From NCBI GenBank assembly GCA_044229535.1, contig JBGASU010000001.1, forward strand, positions 930,001 to 994,000: a DNA stretch of 64,000 nt, written 5' to 3'. Positions 8,286-16,726 of the stretch are shown piece by piece (positions within the stretch are counted from its first letter, which is position 1; each line of letters begins with the position of its first letter). Source of the stretch: CAZLFQ01 sp044229535 (GTDB lineage: Bacteria > Pseudomonadota > Alphaproteobacteria > Rickettsiales > Midichloriaceae). Under the pieces are notes generated by a model. The model saw nothing but the letters and a program-made list of their open reading frames with translations. It was not told the DNA's origin and searched no databases. The position numbers were made by a program, and so were the translations under genes.

Positions 8286-8728
8286 ATAATTTTCTCGGTT
8301 TTTTCCCAAGCTCCTTGAGTGTTTTGTATATAACAAATAACGCTAAGTTTTAAATTATTTATCTTATTAAGAATATTTGGAATTTGAGAGTACTGGGTAT
8401 TATCAAAAACAAATAAGACTCTGTCAAAATCACTTATATTTTCTGGCACATAATCATTAGCGATGGCAAGCACCCTAGCACCATTCACTACCTCTGATTT
8501 ATCACTAATTATAATCGGCTGTTGTAATGGAGAAGGATCTTGCAATGTTCCATGCGGGAGAAAAGAGAGTTGTTCATATGACCATAATAAATCGTCCAGC
8601 TCTTTTATTTGTTCTGCCTTACATAAAACATGAACTTTGTTACCTTTGTTTACTACTCCTTCAAGTACTTTCGGAAATACTTTTCTCCAAGGATTATTAG
8701 TTAGCTTATAAATAGTCACTTCCGTCAT
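8282..8728 (-). CDS. holC: DNA polymerase III subunit chi
   Basis: 148 aa, the usual length. Chi links the clamp-loader complex to single-stranded DNA-binding protein at the replication fork. The family pattern is present: an N-terminal strand with VTIYKLTNNPW, a helix with VLCKAEQIKELDDLLWSY, then SFLPHGTLQDP, and the later VLAIANDYVPENISDFDRVLF strand-helix unit. It lies between yejB (3 bases upstream) and the small membrane-protein gene (4-base overlap). Confidence 0.9.
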   Translation of the reverse strand: MTEVTIYKLTNNPWRKVFPKVLEGVVNKGNKVHVLCKAEQIKELDDLLWSYEQLSFLPHGTLQDPSPLQQPIIISDKSEVVNGARVLAIANDYVPENISDFDRVLFVFDNTQYSQIPNILNKINNLKLSVICYIQNTQGAWEKTEKII

Positions 8729-8731
8729 GAT

Positions 8732-9799
8732 TTATATCTCGTTACTCTCAAAATTAATTCTGGGGTCAACCAGTACATATACCATATCTGTGATTAAATT
8801 AACAATAAGGCTAATGATTGTGAAAATAAACAGCGTCCCAAATACTACTGGATAATCTCTGTTGATGGCTGATTCAAAACCAAGCTGGCCAAGACCATCC
8901 AGTGAAAAGATAATTTCGATTAATAAAGATCCCGTAAACAATATTTTTATAATGGCATCTGGCATGCCTGCAATCACTATAAGCATTGCGTTCCTAAAAA
9001 CATGCCCATATCTAACTCCCTGTTCCGCAACACCTTTAGCACGCGCAGTAACTACGTACTGTTTATTTATTTCTTCTAAAAATGAATTTTTAGTTAGCAT
9101 TGTAATTGTAGCAAAACCAGAAATCGTCACAGCTATTACTGGTAAAGTTATATGCCAAAAATAATCTATGATTTTCTGAGACAATGTAAAATCTTCCCAA
9201 TGGTAAGAAGTCAAACCCCTAATAGGAAAGTATCCTAGTGGGCCATTGCCACCGAAAATTGTTATTAAAATAATAGCAAATAAGAAGCTTGGAATAGCAA
9301 ATGCAATTATTATAACAAAGCTTGTCCATATATCAAAAGCTTGTCCGTTCCTAACAGCCTTCTTTATTCCCAACGGTATTGAAATCAGATAAATAAATAA
9401 CGTTGACCATAACCCTAAAGATATTGATACTGGCAACTTTTCCTTTACCAGCTCTATGACTTTTGTGTTTCTAAAATAACTTTCACCCAACTCGAACTGC
9501 GCATAATTTTTTATCATTATCCAAAAACGCTCGTAAGCTGGCTTATCAAAACCATATAGCTTTTTTATGTTCTCTATTAACTCAGGATCGAGGCCTTGAC
9601 TCGCTTTATATCTACCAACTTGGGAAGAAGCCGCACCAACCGAATCGCCACCTCCGCCACTTTGGAATCCTGAAAGCCTTGCAACCATATTTTCAACTGG
9701 CCCACCAGGAGCAACTTGAACAATTAGAAAATTAATAACTACAATCGCAAAAAGAGTAGGGATAATCAGAAGCAGTCTCTTCAGGATGTAGTGATACAT
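8732..9799 (-). CDS. yejB: ABC transporter permease, YejB type (oligopeptide / microcin C import)
   Basis: 355 aa inner-membrane permease. The N-terminal MYHYILKRLLLIIPTLF is typical of the DppB/OppB family. The long periplasmic insert with a Gly-rich run and LDPELIENIKKLYGFDKP is typical of YejB. Six membrane segments can be placed. The EAA loop (ARAKGVAEQGVRYGHVFRNA) docks with the ATPase. The partners yejA, yejE and yejF are not in the window, so the transporter genes are dispersed or the others are lost. It begins right after the stop of the NDUFS4-like gene. Confidence 0.88.
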   Translation of the reverse strand: MYHYILKRLLLIIPTLFAIVVINFLIVQVAPGGPVENMVARLSGFQSGGGGDSVGAASSQVGRYKASQGLDPELIENIKKLYGFDKPAYERFWIMIKNYAQFELGESYFRNTKVIELVKEKLPVSISLGLWSTLFIYLISIPLGIKKAVRNGQAFDIWTSFVIIIAFAIPSFLFAIILITIFGGNGPLGYFPIRGLTSYHWEDFTLSQKIIDYFWHITLPVIAVTISGFATITMLTKNSFLEEINKQYVVTARAKGVAEQGVRYGHVFRNAMLIVIAGMPDAIIKILFTGSLLIEIIFSLDGLGQLGFESAINRDYPVVFGTLFIFTIISLIVNLITDMVYVLVDPRINFESNEI

Positions 9800-10096
9800 T
9801 TATTTACAATCAAATTTAAAGTTATCAGAGTAAGATTTTACCTTTATTTTGGGCAGCTTAGGCTCAACAACTTCATATTCTATACCCATACCCTTTGCAT
9901 AATTTTCAGCCTCTTCTTTTGAAGAAAACTTCATCTTCACCTGATTGGCAAGCATCTCTGTCGAGCCAGTCCAGCCCATTACAGGATCTATAAAACGACT
10001 GTTACCAGATACAAACTCAAGTACCCATTTTTTAGTATTAGCTTTACCAGACTGCATTGCAGTTTTTGTTGGTATGTAAATTCTTGCTTTCTTCAT
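9800..10096 (-). CDS. NADH dehydrogenase accessory subunit, NDUFS4-like (ETC complex I subunit)
   Basis: 98 aa. The family pattern of the 18-kDa complex I subunit is clear: ARIYIPTKTAMQSGKANTK, then WVLEF, then FIDPVMGWTGSTEM and the closing FSSKEEAENYAKGMGIEYEV. In alphaproteobacteria and mitochondria this subunit stabilises the NADH-oxidising arm of complex I. Its presence is a good marker of the alphaproteobacterial origin of the window. It is divergent from xseB across a 51-base gap. Confidence 0.92.
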   Translation of the reverse strand: MKKARIYIPTKTAMQSGKANTKKWVLEFVSGNSRFIDPVMGWTGSTEMLANQVKMKFSSKEEAENYAKGMGIEYEVVEPKLPKIKVKSYSDNFKFDCK

Positions 10097-10147
10097 AATA
10101 TTTTTAGGTGTATTTTGTTGCCAGATAACATCTAGTATATATTTATT

Positions 10148-10402
10148 ATGGTAGCAAGTACTGAAAAAAAGACCATTAAAAATTCCGACATCGCAGCACT
10201 TTCTTTTGAGCTAGCTTCCAGAGAGCTTGAAGATATTGTAAAAAAACTAGAATTGGGTAACTTAGATCTTGATCTAGCTATAGATTTATATGCACGAGGC
10301 AATGAGTTGAGGGTACACTGCGAGCAGATGTTAGCTAAAGCCAAGCTAAAAGTTGAAAAAATTGTCAAAGATTCCAATGGTATAAAAACAATTGAGGAGT
10401 AA
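10148..10402 (+). CDS. xseB: Exodeoxyribonuclease VII small subunit
   Basis: 84 aa, the expected size. XseB joins the large subunit XseA to degrade single-stranded DNA. The core pattern SFELASRELEDIVKKLE, then GNLDLDLAIDLYARG and ELRVHCEQMLAKAKLKVEKI, is the standard two-helix XseB fold. xseA is not in the window. An alternative reading on the opposite strand is a shadow. Confidence 0.93.
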   Translation: MVASTEKKTIKNSDIAALSFELASRELEDIVKKLELGNLDLDLAIDLYARGNELRVHCEQMLAKAKLKVEKIVKDSNGIKTIEE

Positions 10403-10403
10403 T

Positions 10404-11015
10404 ATGAGAGCGAAAGTAAACGGCAAACAAATCATGAACTTAAAGAAATTTAGTCAAATTATCGATTTAGTTGGAGCAATGCTGGTTGCTACAGGTGGTA
10501 CAATGCTTGCGATCATCCCTAGAATAGACCTAAGTCTTGGTGGCCTAATGATTGCAATTTGCGGCCTGATACTAATGGATTTCAATCTAAAAGGCAGTTT
10601 GGGACTTAATAATTTTATAGAAAAGCGTTTGACCTCAGCTAGTCATTTTATGGGGTATTGTGGCTTTGCTTCTTGCATTTTTTTAGGTGGCGGTGAACTT
10701 TTAGATATTTTTGCAAGAGGACAACAAGATAATATTTACGAGCCTGGGTACATAAAAGTTATAGCTAATGCTATCCCTTACGCGCTTGGCGCTCTTTTGT
10801 GCTTTGAAGGCGTAAGAAAATCATTAAGAAATATTAAAGATTATATGTATATATTCTTGCAAATAAGCCTCTTTGCAACAGGACACTTTATGATTGCAGT
10901 ATATGGTTTTAGAGCTGGCAATTCAGCTTATCAAATTGGTACCATTCTATTTACAGGAGCCTTGCTTAGTATGCTTGCCGTAGTACTCGCCAATTTGAAA
11001 AAAAGCGATTTATAA
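10404..11015 (+). CDS. Integral membrane protein of unknown function
   Basis: 203 aa from the ATG at 10404, which has GAGGAG four bases upstream and follows the xseB stop directly; a TTG at 10392 would overlap xseB and is less likely. Five or six hydrophobic segments are visible (for example LVGAMLVATGGTMLAIIP, LMIAICGLILMDF, FATGHFMIAVYGF and FTGALLSMLAVVLA), with a basic first ten residues. No catalytic motif or known family was recognised. Its stop overlaps the convergent lipase-like gene by 6 bases. Confidence 0.7.
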   Translation: MRAKVNGKQIMNLKKFSQIIDLVGAMLVATGGTMLAIIPRIDLSLGGLMIAICGLILMDFNLKGSLGLNNFIEKRLTSASHFMGYCGFASCIFLGGGELLDIFARGQQDNIYEPGYIKVIANAIPYALGALLCFEGVRKSLRNIKDYMYIFLQISLFATGHFMIAVYGFRAGNSAYQIGTILFTGALLSMLAVVLANLKKSDL

Positions 11016-11894
11016 CTCAGAATTTGTACTTTGGAACTGCGCAATAAAGTTGAATAATACAGTATCTTCTGCGTTGTCGATTAGCTGGATGGTATCTAAG
11101 TTTTCCACTATATAATCAATGCCATGAGATTCAAAAGTATTGAAAGCAATCTCAAGCTTTTCTCCAATACTCAGAAGTTTCTTCAGTTCTTTATCTTCTC
11201 CGACTAAACTTTGAGTAAAAAATTTATAAAGTGCGTTTGAAATAGTGCAATCTTCATCAACTTTTTCTTGAATCCTATAAGTGTTTCCAAGCTGTTTATG
11301 GAGAAGGTTAATAATGTTTGGCTCAGTGTTAAATACCTGCGTCTCCTTTGCTAAATCATCGATAGTAAGTTTAAAGTAGTTTTCATTTATATAGTTATTG
11401 ATTAAATCAAATGATCCGGGTGATTCAAATACATATGATGTAGCTTTTATGTCATGTGATTTCAAATATGCATGAGAAAGCTGGGCAAAGACCGCTCCTA
11501 AAGAATGACCAGTACATATAAATTCATAATTAGGAAATTTAGTAATTAAATTATTGAGATATGGTATGCCATCCTCAGTAAATTGCCTTGGCACACTCTT
11601 AAAGAATACTTCTATATTGGAGACTATACCACTTAATAGTCCCTTTTTCTCAATCTGTTTAATTTGATTAATTCTTGTGCCACTGTTTATGACTATAATC
11701 TTGTTTTGTCTATTATTAACCATAGCATAACTGCGGTAAAAAAGGTCATTAGCTCCATGAATATCATCTGAAATCGAAGCAAATCTCCAGTCTGATGAAA
11801 TCTTGGCTGCGGCAAATTTTACATTATCCGCCTTTTTTATATAAGCTGCTGCACAATACTGTGCTAGCAATTTCAGATTTGACAAATCCATCAA
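11010..11894 (-). CDS. Class 3 lipase-like alpha/beta hydrolase
   Basis: 294 aa. The nucleophile elbow ICTGHSLGAVFAQL (Ser131) and the preceding KIIVINSGTR strand, in the oxyanion position, match fungal-lipase-like (class 3) alpha/beta hydrolases. The N-terminal LAQYCAAAYIKKADNV also resembles that family. After about residue 200 the protein turns acidic and helical and the catalytic His is not obvious. There is no signal peptide, so the product is cytosolic or leaves by a dedicated secretion system. Such proteins in intracellular bacteria are often phospholipase effectors, which is an inference here. It starts directly next to the TerC gene stop, on the same strand. Confidence 0.65.
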   Translation of the reverse strand: MMDLSNLKLLAQYCAAAYIKKADNVKFAAAKISSDWRFASISDDIHGANDLFYRSYAMVNNRQNKIIVINSGTRINQIKQIEKKGLLSGIVSNIEVFFKSVPRQFTEDGIPYLNNLITKFPNYEFICTGHSLGAVFAQLSHAYLKSHDIKATSYVFESPGSFDLINNYINENYFKLTIDDLAKETQVFNTEPNIINLLHKQLGNTYRIQEKVDEDCTISNALYKFFTQSLVGEDKELKKLLSIGEKLEIAFNTFESHGIDYIVENLDTIQLIDNAEDTVLFNFIAQFQSTNSEL

Positions 11895-12818
11895 TTATAT
11901 ATGCTTATTTTTCCATAACGAAAATATTATAGAAGAACCTAAAACTGTCACTATAAATAATAGTGAGAATACAGTCTCTATATGGATACCTTGCATCATT
12001 GCAATCATTTTAAACCCAACAAACGCTAAGATGATAGCGATTCCATATTTTAAATAAGAGAACTTGTGGATCATAGAAGCTAGTAGGAAATACATGGATC
12101 TTAACCCTAAAATAGCAAATATATTAGAGGTAAATACTATGAAAGGATCTTGTGTAATCGCTAATATAGCGGGTATAGAATCAAGGGCGAAAATCAAATC
12201 TGTCTTTTCCACCAATAGTAGAACTACAAACAATGGCGTACATGCCCATTTATCATTCACTTTAACCCAAAATTTGTTGCCTTCTAACTCTTTAGTCACC
12301 CTAAAAAATTTCCTTAAAAAGTTTAACATACCATTTTTGTCTTCAGAAACTTCTTCTTTCTTTTCTTGGGCAAATGCAATCTTGAACCCTGTGTAAATTA
12401 AAAATGCACCAAATCCATAGAATATCCACTTGAATTGGCTGAATATGTAGACACCACCAGTGATCATTATAAATCGCATTACTATGGCGCCAATAATCCC
12501 CCAAAACAATACTCTGTGCTGGTACTGCATTGGTATTTTAAAATAGCCAAATATTAGTACGAATACAAAAACGTTATCCATACTCAGCGAAAGCTCAATT
12601 ATATAACCCGTAAGAAATTCTATGGACTTCTCTGCCGAAAATTGAACATGAATCATTAGGGCAAACAACATTGCCAGTACGACCCAAACAGTTGTCATAA
12701 CTGCTGCATCTTTAAAGCTCAAAGCCTTATCACGCTTATGAAACACCCCTAAATCCACAGCTAAGGCAAGAAAAACAAACAATATAAAACCAAACCAGTA
12801 AGTAAGTGGAAATGTCAT
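11895..12818 (-). CDS. TerC/Alx family integral membrane protein
   Basis: 307 aa from the ATG at 12818. The frame remains open to a GTG at 12899, which would add a 27-residue hydrophobic lead. The ATG is preferred because MTFPLTYWFGFILFVFLALA lines up with the usual N-terminus of Alx. The family hallmarks are GYIIELSLSMDNVFVF with its charged residues inside a membrane helix, VLFWGIIGAIVMRFIMI, and LLLVEKTDLIFALDSIPAIL. Seven to nine membrane segments fit. TerC/Alx proteins handle metal ions, notably manganese export or redistribution, and were first linked to tellurite resistance. Confidence 0.85.
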   Translation of the reverse strand: MTFPLTYWFGFILFVFLALAVDLGVFHKRDKALSFKDAAVMTTVWVVLAMLFALMIHVQFSAEKSIEFLTGYIIELSLSMDNVFVFVLIFGYFKIPMQYQHRVLFWGIIGAIVMRFIMITGGVYIFSQFKWIFYGFGAFLIYTGFKIAFAQEKKEEVSEDKNGMLNFLRKFFRVTKELEGNKFWVKVNDKWACTPLFVVLLLVEKTDLIFALDSIPAILAITQDPFIVFTSNIFAILGLRSMYFLLASMIHKFSYLKYGIAIILAFVGFKMIAMMQGIHIETVFSLLFIVTVLGSSIIFSLWKNKHI

Positions 12819-12957
12819 AAATAAAAAGAAAATTATTACTGCCCAAAGTATAGATAATCGTATTCCAACCTGCAACTGGAAACGGCACGAATTAACCACT
12901 TATTAATCTTTTAATGGTAATATATAACCCAAGGGTGAATTTAGATAGGGTATATAC

Positions 12958-13878
12958 ATGTTTCAACTAGGGAAATTATCGCTTATTCTGCGTCAACGAG
13001 ATGATGTTGCGGGTCATAACACAGCAAAAATCAACTCAAAGCTTGATTCAAAACAGTTATTACAAGAAATTGCCAAAGTTAAAACAAGTTATAAACTTGA
13101 TACTCAAGCTATTTTATGCCGCAAAGAAAGTGAGCCTATAGCTGGCTTGTTTGTAAATACCGACCCAAAAGGCGCAAAGTATAATAGAGAATCCCACTTT
13201 CAAGCAAAGAAAATTGAAGAACTTATTAATGAAGTACCACAAAACTCAAACAAGTTAAAAGATGTGGTTACCAAAGCTAATGCTTATACAAAAGGATATC
13301 CTAATTTCAAATCTGCTCAAGAAGTAGCAGATCATATAAAAACCCTTGAAGGAGCTGACGCTTCTACCTTCACTAGAGGCTCTGGACTGCAACAAATTTA
13401 CTCAAATACTTGGTATGCCAGAGACAAATTCAAAGCAATGCATGAAGTGCAATTAGAATTTATTGAACAAGGCGGGCAAAGAGGAAAGGATTATGCTTTA
13501 AATTTATTAGCATTAAAACTAGGTAAAATAGCTATAGTCGAAAGCAGTCGTGTAGATGACAACTGGGGAATTAAAACTGGTGGCACTATATATGACTCTG
13601 GTTCAGGGCAAAATAACTTAGGGGCGATCCATGGAGTAGTTGCCAATCAACTGGAAAAGGCTTGGGAAGACGCTCTATCCCATGGAGAAAAAAGCTTCAC
13701 ATTTCAAGGCATAACAATCACACAAAAAGATATTGAATTTGCACAACACAATATAGAGCTAGCCACATTTAACGTCGCTCATACTGGAGTATACGACCAA
13801 CAAGGTGAAATTACGGTGGATGGAGTGCTACACGATCAACATCTGACTTTTTTTACTGATCCAACGGATTGTAACTAA
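12958..13878 (+). CDS. NADAR-domain protein (ADP-ribose/N-glycosidase superfamily)
   Basis: 306 aa. The order of motifs fits NADAR (YbiA-like): IAGLFVN near residue 61, ESHFQAKK (about 79-86), TWYARDKFKAMHEVQLEF (about 155-172), a LLALKLGKIAIVESSRVDDNWGI stretch, and the Gly-rich GQNNLGAIHGVV. These match the family's SEHYFQA-K, W-----M, L-E-S--D--WG and G-N-LG signatures. Family members cleave N-glycosidic bonds, including removal of ADP-ribose from guanine bases and cleavage of riboflavin precursors. Here the domain is enlarged by an N-terminal stretch of about 55 residues and an insert between motifs (residues 90-150). No DarT-type toxin lies beside it. It is divergent from the TerC gene and convergent with the next gene. 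Confidence 0.65.
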   Translation: MFQLGKLSLILRQRDDVAGHNTAKINSKLDSKQLLQEIAKVKTSYKLDTQAILCRKESEPIAGLFVNTDPKGAKYNRESHFQAKKIEELINEVPQNSNKLKDVVTKANAYTKGYPNFKSAQEVADHIKTLEGADASTFTRGSGLQQIYSNTWYARDKFKAMHEVQLEFIEQGGQRGKDYALNLLALKLGKIAIVESSRVDDNWGIKTGGTIYDSGSGQNNLGAIHGVVANQLEKAWEDALSHGEKSFTFQGITITQKDIEFAQHNIELATFNVAHTGVYDQQGEITVDGVLHDQHLTFFTDPTDCN

Positions 13879-13895
13879 TAACTTTTTTATGAGAT

Positions 13896-14609
13896 CTACC
13901 CAAACGCACTACAATCGCAACTATCGCTTGCTAGACATTTAATGAATTCGAGGTCTTTTGCGTGCCTGTCGCTTTCATAGAAAGCAAGTTCTTTGGCAAC
14001 TTGATCATTATGTTTTTTTATTAAGTTGTCTGCTATTGCTTCCGCAGATTCTTCATCGTTTCTTCGAAGGAATCGAGGAAACGATGACGCAAATTTCGCA
14101 AAATAATCTTGCTCTATCGAAAAATCAAAGGCGGCAACATCATATTGCTTCGGTTTTACATGAGAAAAATCAAATGATTTCCCATTTAAAATGAAGCTAT
14201 TTTCGTCAATATTAGCAGATCCAATGTGAATTCCCTTACCAGCAGATATAATACCGCCACTTTCATTAGAGCTTATTAACACACTAGAAATAGCTTCGAT
14301 AAGTTGATTTTTGATATCATCTGGAAGCTGCTCGCCTTTATATTTAAAATGACCTTCTGCAAAATTTATATAAACCAAAGGAAAAGCCGTAGTGTAGTCT
14401 ATTTTCCGAATTTCCCACATCGGTCTCGATACCCCATCTACAACTAGTGAGAACTCTTTTAATACTTGTTCAAAAGAGAAGATATCACTAGCTTCTAACT
14501 GACGATTCTCAGACTTGCTGATGATGGCTTTAAGACCATAATGATAAAAGTCTAGGTACTGCTTTCTCTGGTCTAAGATATCAAGTAATTGCGCGGCTTT
14601 AGGGTTCAT
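13896..14609 (-). CDS. Protein of unknown function, cytosolic, Cys-rich C-terminus
   Basis: 237 aa, not recognised. It is predicted soluble, with an N-terminal helix-rich part (AAQLLDILDQRKQYLDFYHYG), a central beta-rich part with a glycine-rich ISAGKGIHIGSANI strand pair, a KKHNDQVAKELAFYESDRHAKD helix near the end and a closing CLASDSCDCSAFG. No signal peptide, membrane segment or known catalytic motif is visible. It is convergent with the NADAR gene (17 bases between stops) and divergent from uvrB. Base use resembles the neighbours, with no sign of recent transfer. Confidence 0.6.
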   Translation of the reverse strand: MNPKAAQLLDILDQRKQYLDFYHYGLKAIISKSENRQLEASDIFSFEQVLKEFSLVVDGVSRPMWEIRKIDYTTAFPLVYINFAEGHFKYKGEQLPDDIKNQLIEAISSVLISSNESGGIISAGKGIHIGSANIDENSFILNGKSFDFSHVKPKQYDVAAFDFSIEQDYFAKFASSFPRFLRRNDEESAEAIADNLIKKHNDQVAKELAFYESDRHAKDLEFIKCLASDSCDCSAFG

Positions 14610-14713
14610 TGCGTCATTTCTAATTTTGTTGAGAGACGATATTATATCACTTTCCTAAATACATGTCTATTATTAACTTTTTCTTAACAAATATTCGCCA
14701 TCCAAAACAATAA

Positions 14714-14740
14714 ATAGCATAAAAATCGGGTATATGCTAT
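14714..14740. promoter_or_regulatory. Perfect 8-bp inverted repeat just upstream of uvrB
   Basis: ATAGCATA (14714-14721) and TATGCTAT (14733-14740) are exact inverted copies with an 11-base spacer, ending 10 bases before the uvrB ATG. It overlaps a TATAAA (14738-14743) that sits 7 bases before the ATG. That is compatible with an operator over the -10 box, or with a leaderless uvrB mRNA, since no Shine-Dalgarno sequence is seen. Function is inferred only. Confidence 0.5.
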
Positions 14741-14750
14741 AAATGCTGCC

Positions 14751-16724
14751 ATGGCACTATTCAAACTAAAATCGGAATTCGAACTTGCAGGAGATCAGCC
14801 AGCGGCGGTTGATGCCCTTGTTGCTGGACTAAACGCTGAAAAGCGCAACCAAGTTCTATTGGGCGTGACAGGGTCTGGTAAGACATTCTCTATGGCGCAC
14901 ACTATTGCGCGCGTTGATAGACCAGCAATTATCATGGCGCATAACAAGACTTTGGCAGCCCAGCTTTATACCGAGATGAAATCATTTTTTCCTGAAAATG
15001 CAGTTGAGTATTTTGTTTCGTATTATGATTATTACCAGCCAGAAGCTTACATCCCGAATAGAGATGTTTATATTGAAAAGGATTCGCAGATCAATGAACA
15101 GATTGATTTACTACGCCACTCTGCAACTCGCGCTCTATTAGAAAGACGAGATGTCATAGTAGTTGCATCAGTATCGTGCATATATGGCTTAGGTGCGCCT
15201 GAGTGGTATTTGAAAATGATTTTCAAAATCATCGTTGGCCAAAGCGTGCCTCGTAATGACTTAATGTTGCAGTTGGTAAACTTGCAATACAAACGTAATG
15301 ATATAGATTTTAAACGTGGAACATTCAGGGCTAGAGGTGACACCCTAGATATTTATCCTTCGCACTATAATGACCGTGCTTGGCGCGTTACTTATTTCGG
15401 CAACGAAATTGAAAGTATTAATGAATTCGACCCATTAACAGGTGAGCGCACAAAAAAAATGGATGAGATCACCATATTCGCTAATAGCCATTATATCACG
15501 CCGCGCCCTACCCTTGAGCAATCTATAAAGCTTATTAAAGAAGAGATGAAGCAGCGTGTAAATTGGTACACAAAGCACAATAAATTAATAGAGGCGCAGC
15601 GAATAGAACAGCGGACTCAATTTGACTTAGAAATGATCATGGAAACTGGATCATGCAAAGGAATTGAAAATTATTCAAGGTATCTCTCAGGACGAGCAAC
15701 AGGCCAGCCACCACCAACTTTATTTGAATACATCCCTAAAGACTCGATTTTATTCGTGGATGAAAGCCACGTTACAGTCTCACAAGTTGGTGGGATGTAC
15801 AATGGTGATAGAGCAAGAAAAAACAATTTAGTGGAATATGGATTTAGATTGCCATCGGCGCTAGATAACCGACCACTTCATTTCGAAGAATGGGATCAAA
15901 TGCGACCGCAAACAATATTTGTTTCTGCCACTCCAAGCGCTAAAGAGTTGGCATATACAAATGGTGAATATATTGAACAAATAATTCGCCCTACAGGGTT
16001 AATTGATCCAGTTTGCATTGTGCGTCCTGCATCAACTCAGGTTGATGATTTATTGAATGAAGCGAAACTAACTGTAGAAAAAGGCTATAGAATTTTAGTT
16101 ACTACACTCACAAAAAAAATGGCTGAAGATTTAACAGAGTACCTAAAAGAAATAAACTTAAAAGCTGTATATTTGCATTCAGATATTGACACTTTAGAAC
16201 GCGTAGAAATTATTCGCGACCTTCGAAAAGGCATTTATGATATTTTAGTTGGAGTAAACTTACTTAGAGAAGGTTTGGATATTCCAGAATGTGGGTTAGT
16301 TGCGATATTAGATGCAGACAAAGAAGGCTTCCTACGCTCAAGAACCTCGCTTATTCAAACCATTGGTAGAGCGGCAAGAAACGTCGACGGCCGCGTTATT
16401 TTATATGCTGATGTCATGACCGATTCTCTAAAAGATTCATTAGCAGAAACTGAGCGCAGAAGAACCATCCAAAAAGTTTATAATGAAAAACATGGCATAA
16501 CGCCAATGAGTATCAAAAAATCAATTGCCGATGTTCTTCACTCGGTATACGAGCAAGACCATGTGACGATTGAAGAAATTGAATCACCTGAAGAAGCACA
16601 AAAGAAGATTGGCAAACTGCGCAAGGAAATGCTCAAAGCAGCAAGCGATCTTGATTTTGAAAAAGCAGCGATGATTAGAGATCAGATCAAAAATTTGGAA
16701 TCTGGATTACTTAATAATCTATAA
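14751..16724 (+). CDS. uvrB: Excinuclease ABC subunit B
   Basis: 657 aa, the expected length. UvrB is the damage-verifying helicase of nucleotide excision repair; it is loaded by UvrA and pairs with UvrC for incision. Walker A is GVTGSGKTFS near residue 40. The beta-hairpin region SYYDYYQPEAYIP, helicase motif II (LFVDESHVT), FVSATPSAKE, and motifs V/VI (GVNLLREGLDIPE, QTIGRAARN) are all intact. The C-terminal UVR domain (residues about 615-655, DLDFEKAAMIRDQIKNLE) binds UvrC. No alphaproteobacterial SOS box of the GAAC/GTTC type was found upstream, but an inverted repeat sits there. Confidence 0.97.
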   Translation: MALFKLKSEFELAGDQPAAVDALVAGLNAEKRNQVLLGVTGSGKTFSMAHTIARVDRPAIIMAHNKTLAAQLYTEMKSFFPENAVEYFVSYYDYYQPEAYIPNRDVYIEKDSQINEQIDLLRHSATRALLERRDVIVVASVSCIYGLGAPEWYLKMIFKIIVGQSVPRNDLMLQLVNLQYKRNDIDFKRGTFRARGDTLDIYPSHYNDRAWRVTYFGNEIESINEFDPLTGERTKKMDEITIFANSHYITPRPTLEQSIKLIKEEMKQRVNWYTKHNKLIEAQRIEQRTQFDLEMIMETGSCKGIENYSRYLSGRATGQPPPTLFEYIPKDSILFVDESHVTVSQVGGMYNGDRARKNNLVEYGFRLPSALDNRPLHFEEWDQMRPQTIFVSATPSAKELAYTNGEYIEQIIRPTGLIDPVCIVRPASTQVDDLLNEAKLTVEKGYRILVTTLTKKMAEDLTEYLKEINLKAVYLHSDIDTLERVEIIRDLRKGIYDILVGVNLLREGLDIPECGLVAILDADKEGFLRSRTSLIQTIGRAARNVDGRVILYADVMTDSLKDSLAETERRRTIQKVYNEKHGITPMSIKKSIADVLHSVYEQDHVTIEEIESPEEAQKKIGKLRKEMLKAASDLDFEKAAMIRDQIKNLESGLLNNL

Positions 16725-16726
16725 TT

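Noticed and set aside
14610..14750. LexA/SOS box upstream of uvrB
   Set aside because: No GAAC-N7-GAAC or GTTC-N7-GTTC site was found; TTAAC repeats near 14673-14688 do not fit it.
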